Below are positions 35,094 to 49,000 of a stretch of DNA of 64,000 nt, in pieces. Below the pieces are notes generated by a model. The model was not told where the DNA came from, did no database searches, and saw only the letters and a program-made list of their open reading frames with translations. The position numbers were made by a program, and so were the translations under genes. The first letter of the stretch is position 1, and each line of letters begins with the position of its first letter. The DNA comes from Limanda limanda (Eukaryota; Chordata; Actinopteri; Pleuronectiformes; Pleuronectidae). The DNA is taken from assembly GCF_963576545.1 (NCBI RefSeq), contig NW_026870571.1, positions 34,379-98,378 on the forward strand, in the 5' to 3' direction.

Positions 35094-37356
35094 CGAAAGT
35101 CGGAGAAGCTCAAGGATGGTACCGATCGATGCGCGCTACCCCATTTAGTGGGGGTAGAGCCTACTTGCAAGTCTCTCCGACCTTCACAAAAAAAGTTATT
35201 CAAGAATATCTCTTTCTCCTATGTGCTTTCATCCCTAACCCTAACCCTAACCCTTCCGAAAGTCGGAGAAGCTCAAGGATGGTACCGATCGATGCGCGCT
35301 ACCCCATTTAGTGGGGGTAGAGCCTACTTGCAAGTCTCTCCGACCTTCACAAAAAAAGTTATTCAAGAATATCTCCTCAGATTTGGGGGAATTTCGTCGG
35401 TCGACCTCTTCCGAAGGTCGTACAAGCTCGGGGATGGTACCAATCGATCCGCAGGACCCAAATTAGTCCAGATGCAACCACTTTCCAAGTCTCTCCGACC
35501 TTCACAAAAAAAGTTATTCAAGAATATCTCTTTCTCCTATGTGCTTTCATCCCTAACCCTAACCCTAACCCTTCCGAAAGTCGGAGAAGCTCAAGGATGG
35601 TACCGATCGATGCGCGCTACCCCATTTAGTGGGGGTAGAGCCTACTTGCAAGTCTCTCCGACCTTCACAAAAAAAGTTATTCAAGAATATCTCTTTCTCC
35701 TATGTGCTTTCATCCCTAACCCTAACCCTAACCCTTCCGAAAGTCGGAGAAGCTCAAGGATGGTACCGATCGATGCGCGCTACCCCATTTAGTGGGGGTA
35801 GAGCCTACTTGCAAGTCTCTCCGACCTTCAAAAAAAAAGTTATTCAAGAATATCTCTTTCTCCTATGTGCTTTCAACCCTAACCCTAACCCTAACCCTTC
35901 CGAAAGTCGGAGAAGCTCAAGGATGGTACCGATCGATGCGCGCTACCCCATTTAGTGGGGGTAGAGCCTACTTGCAAGTCTCTCCGACCTTCACAAAAAA
36001 AGTTATTCAAGAATATCTCCTCAGATTTGGGGGAATTTCGTCGGTCGACCTCTTCCGAAGGTCGTACAAGCTCGGGGATGGTACCAATCGATCCGCAGGA
36101 CCCAAATTAGTCCAGATGCAACCACTTTCCAAGTCTCTCCGACCTTCACAAAAAAAGTTATTCAAGAATATCTCTTTCTCCTATGTGCTTTCATCCCTAA
36201 CCCTAACCCTAACCCTTCCGAAAGTCGGAGAAGCTCAAGGATGGTACCGATCGATGCGCGCTACCCCATTTAGTGGGGGTAGAGCCTACTTGCAAGTCTC
36301 TCCGACCTTCACAAAAAAAGTTATTCAAGAATATCTCTTTCTCCTATGTGCTTTCATCCCTAACCCTAACCCTAACCCTTCCGAAAGTCGGAGAAGCTCA
36401 AGGATGGTACCGATCGATGCGCGCTACCCCATTTAGTGGGGGTAGAGCCTACTTGCAAGTCTCTCCGACCTTCACAAAAAAAGTTATTCAAGAATATCTC
36501 CTCAGATTTGGGGGAATTTCGTCGGTCGACCTCTTCCGAAGGTCGTACAAGCTCGGGGATGGTACCAATCGATCCGCAGGACCCAAATTAGTCCAGATGC
36601 AACCACTTTCCAAGTCTCTCCAACCTTCACAAAAAAAGTTATTCAAGAATATCTCTTTCTCCTATGTGCTTTCATCCCTAACCCTAACCCTAACCCTTCC
36701 GAAAGTCGGAGAAGCTCAAGGATGGTACCGATCGATGCGCGCTACCCCATTTAGTGGGGGTAGAGCCTACTTGCAAGTCTCTCCGACCTTCACAAAAAAA
36801 GTTATTCAAGAATATCTCTTTCTCCTATGTGCTTTCATCCCTAACCCTAACCCTAACCCTTCCGAAAGTCGGAGAAGCTCAAGGATGGTACCGATCGATG
36901 CGCGCTACCCCATTTAGTGGGGGTAGAGCCTACTTGCAAGTCTCTCCGACCTTCACAAAAAAAGTTATTCAAGAATATCTCTTTCTCCTATGTGCTTTCA
37001 TCCCTAACCCTAACCCTAACCCTTCCGAAAGTCGGAGAAGCTCAAGGATGGTACCGATCGATGCGTGCTACCCCATTTAGTGGGGGTAGAGCCTACTTGC
37101 AAGTCTCTCCGACCTTCACAAAAACAGTTATTCAAGAATATCTCCTCAGATTTGGGGGAATTTCGTCGGTCGACCTCTTCCGAAGGTCGTACAAGCTCGG
37201 GGATGGTACCAATCAATCCGCAGGACCCAAATTAGTCCAGATGCAACCACTTTCCAAGTCTCTCCGACCTTCACAAAAAAAGTTATTCAAGAATATCTCT
37301 TTCTCCTATGTGCTTTCATCCCTAACCCTAACCCTAACCCTTCCGAAAGTCGGAGA

Positions 37357-37365
37357 AGCTCAGGA
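37357..37365 (+). repeat. Single-base deletion (162-bp A monomer)
   Basis: AGCTCAGGATGG is found where other A monomers read AGCTCAAGGATGG. One A is missing. Private to this monomer in the window; could be real or a homopolymer-type read error. Confidence 0.8.
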
Positions 37366-40300
37366 TGGTACCGATCGATGCGCGCAACCCCATTTAGTGG
37401 GGGTAGAGCCTACTTGCAAGTCTCTCCGACCTTCACAAAAAAAGTTATTCAAGAATATCTCTTTCTCCTATGTGCTTTCATCCCTAACCCTAACCCTAAC
37501 CCTTCCGAAAGTCGGAGAAGCTCAAGGATGGTACCGATCGATGCGCGCTACCCCATTTAGTGGGGGTAGAGCCTACTTGCAAGTCTCTCCGACCTTCACA
37601 AAAAAAGTTATTCAAGAATATCTCTTTCTCCTATGTGCTTTCATCCCTAACCCTAACCCTAACCCTTCCGAAAGTCGGAGAAGCTCAAGGATGGTACCGA
37701 TCGATGCGTGCTACCCCATTTAGTGGGGGTAGAGCCTACTTGCAAGTCTCTCCGACCTTCACAAAAAAAGTTATTCAAGAATATCTCCTCAGATTTGGGG
37801 GAATTTCGTCGGTCGACCTCTTCCGAAGGTCGTACAAGCTCGGGGATGGTACCAATCAATCCGCAGGACCCAAATTAGTCCAGATGCAACCACTTTCCAA
37901 GTCTCTCCGACCTTCACAAAAAAAGTTATTCAAGAATATCTCTTTCTCCTATGTGCTTTCATCCCTAACCCTAACCCTTCCGAAAGTCGGAGAAGCTCAA
38001 GGATGGTACCGATCGATGCGCGCAACCCCATTTAGTGGGGGTAGAGCCTACTTGCAAGTCTCTCCGACCTTCACAAAAAAAGTTATTCAAGAATATCTCT
38101 TTCTCCTATGTGCTTTCATCCCTAACCCTAACCCTAACCCTTCCGAAAGTCGGAGAAGCTCAAGGATGGTACCGATCGATGCGCGCTACCCCATTTAGTG
38201 GGGGTAGAGCCTACTTGCAAGTCTCTCCGACCTTCACAAAAAAAGTTATTCAAGAATATCTCTTTCTCCTATGTGCTTTCATCCCTAACCCTAACCCTAA
38301 CCCTTCCGAAAGTCGGAGAAGCTCAAGGATGGTACCGATCGATGCGCGCTACCCCATTTAGTGGGGGTAGAGCCTACTTGCAAGTCTCTCCGACCTTCAC
38401 AAAAAAAGTTATTCAAGAATATCTCTTTCTCCTATGTGCTTTCATCCCTAACCCTAACCCTAACCCTTCCGAAAGTCGGAGAAGCTCAAGGATGGTAACG
38501 ATCGATGCGCGCTACCCCATTTAGTGGGGGTAGAGCCTACTTGCAAGTCTCTCCGACCTTCACAAAAAAAGTTATTCAAGAATATCTCTTTCTCCTATGT
38601 GCTTTCATCCCTAACCCTAACCCTTCCGAAAGTCGGAGAAGCTCAAGGATGGTACCGATCGATGCGCGCTACCCCATTTAGTGGGGGTAGAGCCTACTTG
38701 CAAGTCTCTCCGACCTTCACAAAAAAAGTTATTCAAGAATATCTCCTCAGATTTGGGGGAATTTCGTCGGTCGACCTCTTCCGAAGGTCGTACAAGCTCG
38801 GGGATGGTACCAATCGATCCGCAGGACCCAAATTAGTCCAGATGCAACCACTTTCCAAGTCTCTCCGACCTTCACAAAAAAAGTTATTCAAGAATATCTC
38901 TTTCTCCTATGTGCTTTCATCCCTAACCCTAACCCTAACCCTTCCGAAAGTCGGAGAAGCTCAAGGATGGTACCGATCGATGCGCGCTACCCCATTTAGT
39001 GGGGGTAGAGCCTACTTGCAAGTCTCTCCGACCTTCACAAAAAAAGTTATTCAAGAATATCTCTTTCTCCTATGTGCTTTCATCCCTAACCCTAACCCTA
39101 ACCCTTCCGAAAGTCGGAGAAGCTCAAGGATGGTACCGATCGATGCGCGCTACCCCATTTAGTGGGGGTAGAGCCTACTTGCAAGTCTCTCCGACCTTCA
39201 CAAAAAAAGTTATTCAAGAATATCTCTTTCTCCTATGTGCTTTCATCCCTAACCCTAACCCTAACCCTTCCGAAAGTCGGAGAAGCTCAAGGATGGTAAC
39301 GATCGATGCGCGCTACCCCATTTAGTGGGGGTAGAGCCTACTTGCAAGTCTCTCCGACCTTCACAAAAAAAGTTATTCAAGAATATCTCTTTCTCCTATG
39401 TGCTTTCATCCCTAACCCTAACCCTAACCCTTCCGAAAGTCGGAGAAGCTCAAGGATGGTACCGATCGATGCGCGCTACCCCATTTAGTGGGGGTAGAGC
39501 CTACTTGCAAGTCTCTCCGACCTTCACAAAAAAAGTTATTCAAGAATATCTCCTCAGATTTGGGGGAATTTCGTCGGTCGACCTCTTCCGAAGGTCGTAC
39601 AAGCTCGGGGATGGTACCAATCGATCCGCAGGACCCAAATTAGTCCAGATGCAACCACTTTCCAAGTCTCTCCGACCTTCACAAAAAAAGTTATTCAAGA
39701 ATATCTCTTTCTCCTATGTGCTTTCATCCCTAACCCTAACCCTAACCCTTCCGAAAGTCGGAGAAGCTCAAGGATGGTACCGATCGATGCGCGCTACCCC
39801 ATTTAGTGGGGGTAGAGCCTACTTGCAAGTCTCTCCGACCTTCACAAAAAACGTTATTCAAGAATATCTCTTTCTCCTATGTGCTTTCATCCCTAACCCT
39901 AACCCTAACCCTTCCGAAAGTCGGAGAAGCTCAAGGATGGTACCGATCGATGCGCGCTACCCCATTTAGTGGGGGTAGAGCCTACTTGCAAGTCTCTCCG
40001 ACCTTCAAAAAAAAAGTTATTCAAGAATATCTCCTCAGATTTGGGGGAATTTCGTCGGTCGACCTCTTCCGAAGGTCGTACAAGCTCGGGGATGGTACCA
40101 ATCGATCCGCAGGACCCAAATTAGTCCAGATGCAACCACTTTTCAAGTCTCTCCGACCTTCACAAAAAAAGTTATTCAAGAATATCTCTTTCTCCTATGT
40201 GCTTTCATCCCTAACCCTAACCCTAACCCTTCCGAAAGTCGGAGAAGCTCAAGGATGGTACCGATCGATGCGCGCAACCCCATTTAGTGGGGGTAGAGCC

Positions 40301-41254
40301 TACTTGCAAGTCTCTCCGACCTTCACAAAAAAAGTTATTCAAGAATATCTCTTTCTCCTATGTGCTTTCATCCCTAACCCTAACCCTAACCCTTCCGAAA
40401 GTCGGAGAAGCTCAAGGATGGTACCGATCGATGCGCGCTACCCCATTTAGTGGGGGTAGAGCCTACTTGCAAGTCTCTCCGACCTTCACAAAAAAAGTTA
40501 TTCAAGAATATCTCTTTCTCCTATGTGCTTTCATCCCTAACCCTAACCCTAACCCTTCCGAAAGTCGGAGAAGCTCAAGGATGGTACCGATCGATGCGCG
40601 CTACCCCATTTAGTGGGGGTAGAGCCTACTTGCAAGTCTCTCCGACCTTCACAAAAAAAGTTATTCAAGAATATCTCTTTCTCCTATGTGCTTTCATCCC
40701 TAACCCTAACCCTAACCCTTCCGAAAGTCGGAGAAGCTCAAGGATGGTACCGATCGATGCGCGCTACCCCATTTAGTGGGGGTAGAGCCTACTTGCAAGT
40801 CTCTCCGACCTTCACAAAAAAAGTTATTCAAGAATATCTCCTCAGATTTGGGGGAATTTCGTCGGTCGACCTCTTCCGAAGGTCGTACAAGCTCGGGGAT
40901 GGTACCAATCAATCCGCAGGACCCAAATTAGTCCAGATGCAACCACTTTCCAAGTCTCTCCGACCTTCACAAAAAAAGTTATTCAAGAATATCTCTTTCT
41001 CCTATGTGCTTTCATCCCTAACCCTAACCCTAACCCTTCCGAAAGTCGGAGAAGCTCAAGGATGGTACCGATCGATGCGCGCAACCCCATTTAGTGGGGG
41101 TAGAGCCTACTTGCAAGTCTCTCCGACCTTCACAAAAAAAGTTATTCAAGAATATCTCTTTCTCCTATGTGCTTTCATCCCTAACCCTAACCCTAACCCT
41201 TCCGAAAGTCGGAGAAGCTCAAGGATGGTACCGATCGATGCGCGCTACCCCATT

Positions 41255-42224
41255 TAGTGGGGGTAGAGCCTACTTGCAAGTCTCTCCGACCTTCACAAAA
41301 AAAGTTATTCAAGAATATCTCTTTCTCCTATGTGCTTTCATCCCTAACCCTAACCCTAACCCTTCCGAAAGTCGGAGAAGCTCAAGGATGGTACCGATCG
41401 ATGCGCGCTACCCCATTTAGTGGGGGTAGAGCCTACTTGCAAGTCTCTCGAACCTTCACAAAAAAAGTTATTCAAGAATATCTCTTTCTCCTATGTGCTT
41501 TCATCCCTAACCCTAACCCTAACCCTTCCGAAAGTCGGAGAAGCTCAAGGATGGTAACGATCGATGCGCGCTACCCCATTTAGTGGGGGTAGAGCCTACT
41601 TGCAAGTCTCTCCGACCTTCACAAAAAAAGTTATTCAAGAATATCTCTTTCTCCTATGTGCTTTCATCCCTAACCCTAACCCTAACCCTTCCGAAAGTCG
41701 GAGAAGCTCAAGGATGGTACCGATCGATGCGCGCTACCCCATTTAGTGGGGGTAGAGCCTACTTGCAAGTCTCTCCGACCTTCACAAAAAAAGTTATTCA
41801 AGAATATCTCCTCAGATTTGGGGGAATTTCGTCGGTCGACCTCTTCCGAAGGTCGTACAAGCTCGGCGATAGTACCAATCGATCCGCAGGACCCAAATTA
41901 GTCCAGATGCAACCACTTTCCAAGTCTCTCCGACCTTCACAAAAAAAGTTATGCAAGAATATCTCTTTCTCCTATGTGCTTTCATCCCTAACCCTAACCC
42001 TAACCCTTCCGAAAGTCGGAGAAGCTCAAGGATGGTACCGATCGATGCGCGCTACCCCATTTAGTGGGGGTAGAGCCTACTTGCAAGTCTCTCCGACCTT
42101 CACAAAAAACGTTATTCAAGAATATCTCTTTCTCCTATGTGCTTTCATCCCTAACCCTAACCCTAACCCTTCCGAAAGTCGGAGAAGCTCAAGGATGGTA
42201 CCGATCGATGCGCGCTACCCCATT
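41255..42224 (+). repeat. 970-bp tandem duplication, copy 1
   Basis: Six monomers: A A A B A A. Rare alleles found nowhere else except in the adjacent copy: CTCTCGAACC (41445-41454), GCTCGGCGATAGTACC in the B (near 41862), and GTTATGCAAG (41949-41958). GGTAACGATCG is also present near 41555. Confidence 0.92.
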
Positions 42225-43194
42225 TAGTGGGGGTAGAGCCTACTTGCAAGTCTCTCCGACCTTCACAAAAAAAGTTATTCAAGAATATCTCTTTCTCCTA
42301 TGTGCTTTCATCCCTAACCCTAACCCTAACCCTTCCGAAAGTCGGAGAAGCTCAAGGATGGTACCGATCGATGCGCGCTACCCCATTTAGTGGGGGTAGA
42401 GCCTACTTGCAAGTCTCTCGAACCTTCACAAAAAAAGTTATTCAAGAATATCTCTTTCTCCTATGTGCTTTCATCCCTAACCCTAACCCTAACCCTTCCG
42501 AAAGTCGGAGAAGCTCAAGGATGGTAACGATCGATGCGCGCTACCCCATTTAGTGGGGGTAGAGCCTACTTGCAAGTCTCTCCGACCTTCACAAAAAAAG
42601 TTATTCAAGAATATCTCTTTCTCCTATGTGCTTTCATCCCTAACCCTAACCCTAACCCTTCCGAAAGTCGGAGAAGCTCAAGGATGGTACCGATCGATGC
42701 GCGCTACCCCATTTAGTGGGGGTAGAGCCTACTTGCAAGTCTCTCCGACCTTCACAAAAAAAGTTATTCAAGAATATCTCCTCAGATTTGGGGGAATTTC
42801 GTCGGTCGACCTCTTCCGAAGGTCGTACAAGCTCGGCGATAGTACCAATCGATCCGCAGGACCCAAATTAGTCCAGATGCAACCACTTTCCAAGTCTCTC
42901 CGACCTTCACAAAAAAAGTTATGCAAGAATATCTCTTTCTCCTATGTGCTTTCATCCCTAACCCTAACCCTAACCCTTCCGAAAGTCGGAGAAGCTCAAG
43001 GATGGTACCGATCGATGCGCGCTACCCCATTTAGTGGGGGTAGAGCCTACTTGCAAGTCTCTCCGACCTTCACAAAAAACGTTATTCAAGAATATCTCTT
43101 TCTCCTATGTGCTTTCATCCCTAACCCTAACCCTAACCCTTCCGAAAGTCGGAGAAGCTCAAGGATGGTACCGATCGATGCGCGCTACCCCATT
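42225..43194 (+). repeat. 970-bp tandem duplication, copy 2
   Basis: Every rare allele of 41255-42224 recurs exactly 970 bp later, and I saw no difference between the copies by eye. This is the most recent-looking event in the window: either a very young unequal exchange, recent gene conversion, or an assembly duplication. Confidence 0.92.
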
Positions 43195-46094
43195 TAGTGG
43201 GGGTAGAGCCTACTTGCAAGTCTCTCCGACCTTCACAAAAAAAGTTATTCAAGAATATCTCCTCAGATTTGGGGGAATTTCGTCGGTCGACCTCTTCCGA
43301 AGGTCGTACAAGCTCGGGGATGGTACCAATCGATCCGCAGGACCCAAATTAGTCCAGATGCAACCACTTTCCAAGTCTCTCCGACCTTCACAAAAAAAGT
43401 TATTCAAGAATATCTCTTTCTCCTATGTGCTTTCATCCCTAACCCTAACCCTAACCCTTCCGAAAGTCGGAGAAGCTCAAGGATGGTACCGATCGATGCG
43501 CGCTACCCCATTTAGTGGGGGTAGAGCCTACTTGCAAGTCTCTCCGACCTTCACAAAAAAAGTTATTCAAGAATATCTCTTTCTCCTATGTGCTTTCATC
43601 CCTAACCCTAACCCTAACCCTTCCGAAAGTCGGAGAAGCTCAAGGATGGTACCGATCGATGCGCGCTACCCCATTTAGTGGGGGTAGAGCCTACTTGCAA
43701 GTCTCTCCGACCTTCACAAAAAAAGTTATTCAAGAATATCTCTTTCTCCTATGTGCTTTCATCCCTAACCCTAACCCTAACCCTTCCGAAAGTCGGAGAA
43801 GCTCAAGGATGGTACCGATCGATGCGCGCTACCCCATTTAGTGGGGGTAGAGCCTACTTGCAAGTCTCTCCGACCTTCACAAAAAAAGTTATTCAAGAAT
43901 ATCTCCTCAGATTTGGGGGAATTTCGTCGGTCGACCTCTTCCGAAGGTCGTACAAGCTCGGGGATGGTACCAATCAATCCGCAGGACCCAAATTAGTCCA
44001 GATGCAACCACTTTCCAAGTCTCTCCGACCTTCACAAAAAAAGTTATTCAAGAATATCTCTTTCTCCTATGTGCTTTCATCCCTAACCCTAACCCTAACC
44101 CTTCCGAAAGTCGGAGAAGCTCAAGGATGGTACCGATCGATGCGCGCTACCCCATTTAGTGGGGGTAGAGCCTACTTGCAAGTCTCTCCGACCTTCACAA
44201 AAAAAGTTATTCAAGAATATCTCTTTCTCCTATGTGCTTTCATCCCTAACCCTAACCCTAACCCTTCCGAAAGTCGGAGAAGCTCAAGGATGGTACCGAT
44301 CGATGCGCGCTACCCCATTTAGTGGGGGTAGAGCCTACTTGCAAGTCTCTCCGACCTTCACAAAAAAAGTTATTCAAGAATATCTCTTTCTCCTATGTGC
44401 TTTCATCCCTAACCCTAACCCTAACCCTTCCGAAAGTCGGAGAAGCTCAAGGATGGTACCGATCGATGCGCGCTACCCCATTTAGTGGGGGTAGAGCCTA
44501 CTTGCAAGTCTCTCCGACCTTCACAAAAAAAGTTATTCAAGAATATCTTTCTCCTATGTGCTTTCATCCCTAACCCTAACCCTAACCCTTCCGAAAGTCG
44601 GAGAAGCTCAAGGATGGTACCGATCGATGCGCGCTACCCCATTTAGTGGGGGTAGAGCCTACTTGCAAGTCTCTCCGACCTTCACAAAAAAAGTTATTCA
44701 AGAATATCTCTTTCTCCTATGTGCTTTCATCCCTAACCCTAACCCTAACCCTTCCGAAAGTCGGAGAAGCTCATGGATGGTACCGATCGATGCGCGCTAC
44801 CCCATTTAGTGGGGGTAGAGCCTACTTGCAAGTCTCTCCGACCTTCACAAAAAAAGTTATTCAAGAATATCTCCTCAGATTTGGGGGAATTTCGTCGGTC
44901 GACCTCTTCCGAAGGTCGTACAAGCTCGGGGATGGTACCAATCGATCTGCAGGACCCAAATTAGTCCAGATGCAACCACTTTCCAAGTCTCTCCGACCTT
45001 CACAAAAAAAGTTATTCAAGAATATCTCTTTCTCCTATGTGCTTTCATCCCTAACCCTAACCCTAACCCTTCCGAAAGTCGGAGAAGCTCAAGGATGGTA
45101 CCGATCGATGCGCGCTACCCCATTTAGTGGGGGTAGAGCCTACTTGCAAGTCTCTCCGACCTTCACAAAAAAAGTTATTCAAGAATATCTCTTTCTCCTA
45201 TGTGCTTTCATCCCTAACCCTAACCCTAACCCTTCCGAAAGTCGGAGAAGCTCAAGGATGGTACCGATCGATGCGCGCTACCCCATTTAGTGGGGGTAGA
45301 GCCTACTTGCAAGTCTCTCCGACCTTCACAAAAAAAGTTATTCAAGAATATCTCTTTCTCCTATGTGCTTTCATCCCTAACCCTAACCCTAACCCTTCCG
45401 AAAGTCGGAGAAGCTCAAGGATGGTACCGATCGATGCGCGCTACCCCATTTAGTGGGGGTAGAGCCTACTTGCAAGTCTCTCCGACCTTCACAAAAAAAG
45501 TTATTCAAGAATATCTCCTCAGATTTGGGGGAATTTCGTCGGTCGACCTCTTCCGAAGGTCGTACAAGCTCGGGGATGGTACCAATCGATCCGCAGGACC
45601 CAAATTAGTCCAGATGCAACCACTTTCCAAGTCTCTCCGACCTTCACAAAAAAAGTTATTCAAGAATATCTCTTTCTCCTATGTGCTTTCATCCCTAACC
45701 CTAACCCTAACCCTTCCGAAAGTCGGAGAAGCTCAAGGATGGTACCGATCGATGCGCGCTACCCCATTTAGTGGGGGTAGAGCCTACTTGCAAGTCTCTC
45801 CGACCTTCACAAAAAAAGTTATTCAAGAATATCTCTTTCTCCTATGTGCTTTCATCCCTAACCCTAACCCTAACCCTTCCGAAAGTCGGAGAAGCTCAAG
45901 GATGGTACCGATCGATGCGCGCTACCCCATTTAGTGGGGGTAGAGCCTACTTGCAAGTCTCTCCGACCTTCACAAAAAAAGTTATTCAAGAATATCTCTT
46001 TCTCCTATGTGCTTTCATCCCTAACCCTAACCCTAACCCTTCCGAAAGTCGGAGAAGCTCAAGGATGGTACCGATCGATGCGCGCTACCCCATT
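43195..46094 (+). repeat. Mixed A/B stretch leading into the 5.3-kb HOR
   Basis: B units at 43195, 43839 (with AATCAATCC), 44807 and 45451. The order after 43839 (five A, B, three A, B, three A, B) resembles the first half of the 5.3-kb repeat that starts at 46095 but with two fewer A monomers in the first run. It contains the 161-bp monomer and a private CTCATGGATGG near 44771. Confidence 0.72.
44541..44550 (+). repeat. Two-base deletion (161-bp A monomer)
   Basis: GAATATCTTTCTCC replaces GAATATCTCTTTCTCC at the join of the core and the A-specific segment: one CT is lost from the CTCT run. Private to this monomer. Confidence 0.85.
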
Positions 46095-49000
46095 TAGTGG
46101 GGGTAGAGCCTACTTGCAAGTCTCTCCGACCTTCACAAAAAAAGTTATTCAAGAATATCTCCTCAGATTTGGGGGAATTTCGTCGGTCGACCTCTTCCGA
46201 AGGTCGTACAAGCTCGGGGATGGTACCAATCAATCCGCAGGACCCAAATTAGTCCAGATGCAACCACTTTCCAAGTCTCTCCGACCTTCACAAAAAAAGT
46301 TATTCAAGAATATCTCTTTCTCCTATGTGCTTTCATCCCTAACCCTAACCCTAACCCTTCCGAAAGTCGGAGAAGCTCAAGGATGGTACCGATCGATGCG
46401 CGCAACCCCATTTAGTGGGGGTAGAGCCTACTTGCAAGTCTCTCCGACCTTCACAAAAAAAGTTATTCAAGAATATCTCTTTCTCCTATGTGCTTTCATC
46501 CCTAACCCTAACCCTAACCCTTCCGAAAGTCGGAGAAGCTCAAGGATGGTACCGATCGATGCGCGCTACCCCATTTAGTGGGGGTAGAGCCTACTTGCAA
46601 GTCTCTCCGACCTTCACAAAAAAAGTTATTCAAGAATATCTCTTTCTCCTATGTGCTTTCATCCCTAACCCTAACCCTAACCCTTCCGAAAGTCGGAGAA
46701 GCTCAAGGATGGTACCGATCGATGCGCGCTACCCCATTTAGTGGGGGTAGAGCCTACTTGCAAGTCTCTCCGACCTTCACAAAAAAAGTTATTCAAGAAT
46801 ATCTCTTTCTCCTATGTGCTTTCATCCCTAACCCTAACCCTAACCCTTCCGAAAGTCGGAGAAGCTCAAGGATGGTACCGATCGATGCGCGCTACCCCAT
46901 TTAGTGGGGGTAGAGCCTACTTGCAAGTCTCTCCGACCTTCACAAAAAAAGTTATTCAAGAATATCTCTTTCTCCTATGTGCTTTCATCCCTAACCCTAA
47001 CCCTAACCCTTCCGAAAGTCGGAGAAGCTCAAGGATGGTACCGATCGATGCGCGCTACCCCATTTAGTGGGGGTAGAGCCTACTTGCAAGTCTCTCCGAC
47101 CTTCACAAAAAAAGTTATTCAAGAATATCTCTTTCTCCTATGTGCTTTCATCCCTAACCCTAACCCTAACCCTTCCGAAAGTCGGAGAAGCTCAAGGATG
47201 GTACCGATCGATGCGCGCTACCCCATTTAGTGGGGGTAGAGCCTACTTGCAAGTCTCTCCGACCTTCACAAAAAAAGTTATTCAAGAATATCTCTTTCTC
47301 CTATGTGCTTTCATCCCTAACCCTAACCCTAACCCTTCCGAAAGTCGGAGAAGCTCAAGGATGGTACCGATCGATGCGCGCTACCCCATTTAGTGGGGGT
47401 AGAGCCTACTTGCAAGTCTCTCCGACCTTCACAAAAAAAGTTATTCAAGAATATCTCCTCAGATTTGGGGGAATTTCGTCGGTCGACCTCTTCCGAAGGT
47501 CGTACAAGCTCGGGGATGGTACCAATCGATCTGCAGGACCCAAATTAGTCCAGATGCAACCACTTTCCAAGTCTCTCCGACCTTCACAAAAAAAGTTATT
47601 CAAGAATATCTCTTTCTCCTATGTGCTTTCATCCCTAACCCTAACCCTAACCCTTCCGAAAGTCGGAGAGGCTCAAGGATGGTACCGATCGATGCGCGCT
47701 ACCCCATTTAGTGGGGGTAGAGCCTACTTGCAAGTCTCTCCGACCTTCACAAAAAAAGTTATTCAAGAATATCTCTTTCTCCTATGTGCTTTCATCCCTA
47801 ACCCTAACCCTAACCCTTCCGAAAGTCGGAGAAGCTCAAGGATGGTACCGATCGATGTGCGCTACCCCATTTAGTGGGGGTAGAGCCTACTTGCAAGTCT
47901 CTCCGACCTTCACAAAAAAAGTTATTCAAGAATATCTCTTTCTCCTATGTGCTTTCATCCCTAACCCTAACCCTAACCCTTCCGAAAGTCGGAGAAGCTC
48001 AAGGATGGTACCGATCGATGTGCGCTACCCCATTTAGTGGGGGTAGAGCCTACTTGCAAGTCTCTCCGACCTTCACAAAAAAAGTTATTCAAGAATATCT
48101 CCTCAGATTTGGGGGAATTTCGTCGGTCGACCTCTTCCGAAGGTCGTACAAGCTCGGGGATGGTACCAATCGATCCGCAGGACCCAAATTAGTCCAGATG
48201 CAACCACTTTCCAAGTCTCTCCGACCTTCACAAAAAAAGTTATTCAAGAATATCTCTTTCTCCTATGTGCTTTCATCCCTAACCCTAACCCTAACCCTTC
48301 CGAAAGTCGGAGAAGCTCAAGGATGGTACCGATCGATGCGCGCTACCCCATTTAGTGGGGGTAGAGCCTACTTGCAAGTCTCTCCGACCTTCACAAAAAA
48401 AGTTATTCAAGAATATCTCTTTCTCCTATGTGCTTTCATCCCTAACCCTAACCCTAACCCTTCCGAAAGTCGGAGAAGCTCAAGGATGGTACCGATCGAT
48501 GCGCGCTACCCCATTTAGTGGGGGTAGAGCCTACTTGCAAGTCTCTCCGACCTTCACAAAAAAAGTTATTCAAGAATATCTCTTTCTCCTATGTGCTTTC
48601 ATCCCTAACCCTAACCCTTCCGAAAGTCGGAGAAGCTCAAGGATGGTACCGATCGATGCGCGCTACCCCATTTAGTGGGGGTAGAGCCTACTTGCAAGTC
48701 TCTCCGACCTTCACAAAAAAAGTTATTCAAGAATATCTCCTCAGATTTGGGGGAATTTCGTCGGTCGACCTCTTCCGAAGGTCGTACAAGCTCGGGGATG
48801 GTACCAATCAATCCGCAGGACCCAAATTAGTCCAGATGCAACCACTTTCCAAGTCTCTCCGACCTTCACAAAAAAAGTTATTCAAGAATATCTCTGTCTC
48901 CTATGTGCTTTCATCCCTAACCCTAACCCTAACCCTTCCGAAAGTCGGAGAAGCTCAAGGATGGTACCGATCGATGCGCGCAACCCCATTTAGTGGGGGT

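Larger units (their letters stand above)
34338..40773 (+). repeat. Mixed A/B stretch without a clear long period
   Basis: Twelve B monomers with gaps of two to five A. B units with AATCAATCC (G to A, near 37214 and 37857) begin to appear and recur through the right half. The block AATCAATCC-B, A, A, A, A-with-GGTAACG, A, B first appears complete at 37721-38833. Private features: the 164-bp and 162-bp monomers, CTCCAACC at 36619-36626, and CAACCCTAACC near 35875, which makes the telomeric block look longer. Nothing non-satellite is present. Confidence 0.8.

Noticed and set aside
34503..35792. Longest open frame, 429 codons, and the many 108-, 212-, 214-, 219-, 268- and 320-codon frames starting at GTG of TAGTGGGGG
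   Set aside because: They are translations of the satellite with mostly GTG starts, end at the same repeated TAG, overlap each other, and their lengths follow from 163- and 155-bp periods. No domain, codon bias or ribosome site supports them.
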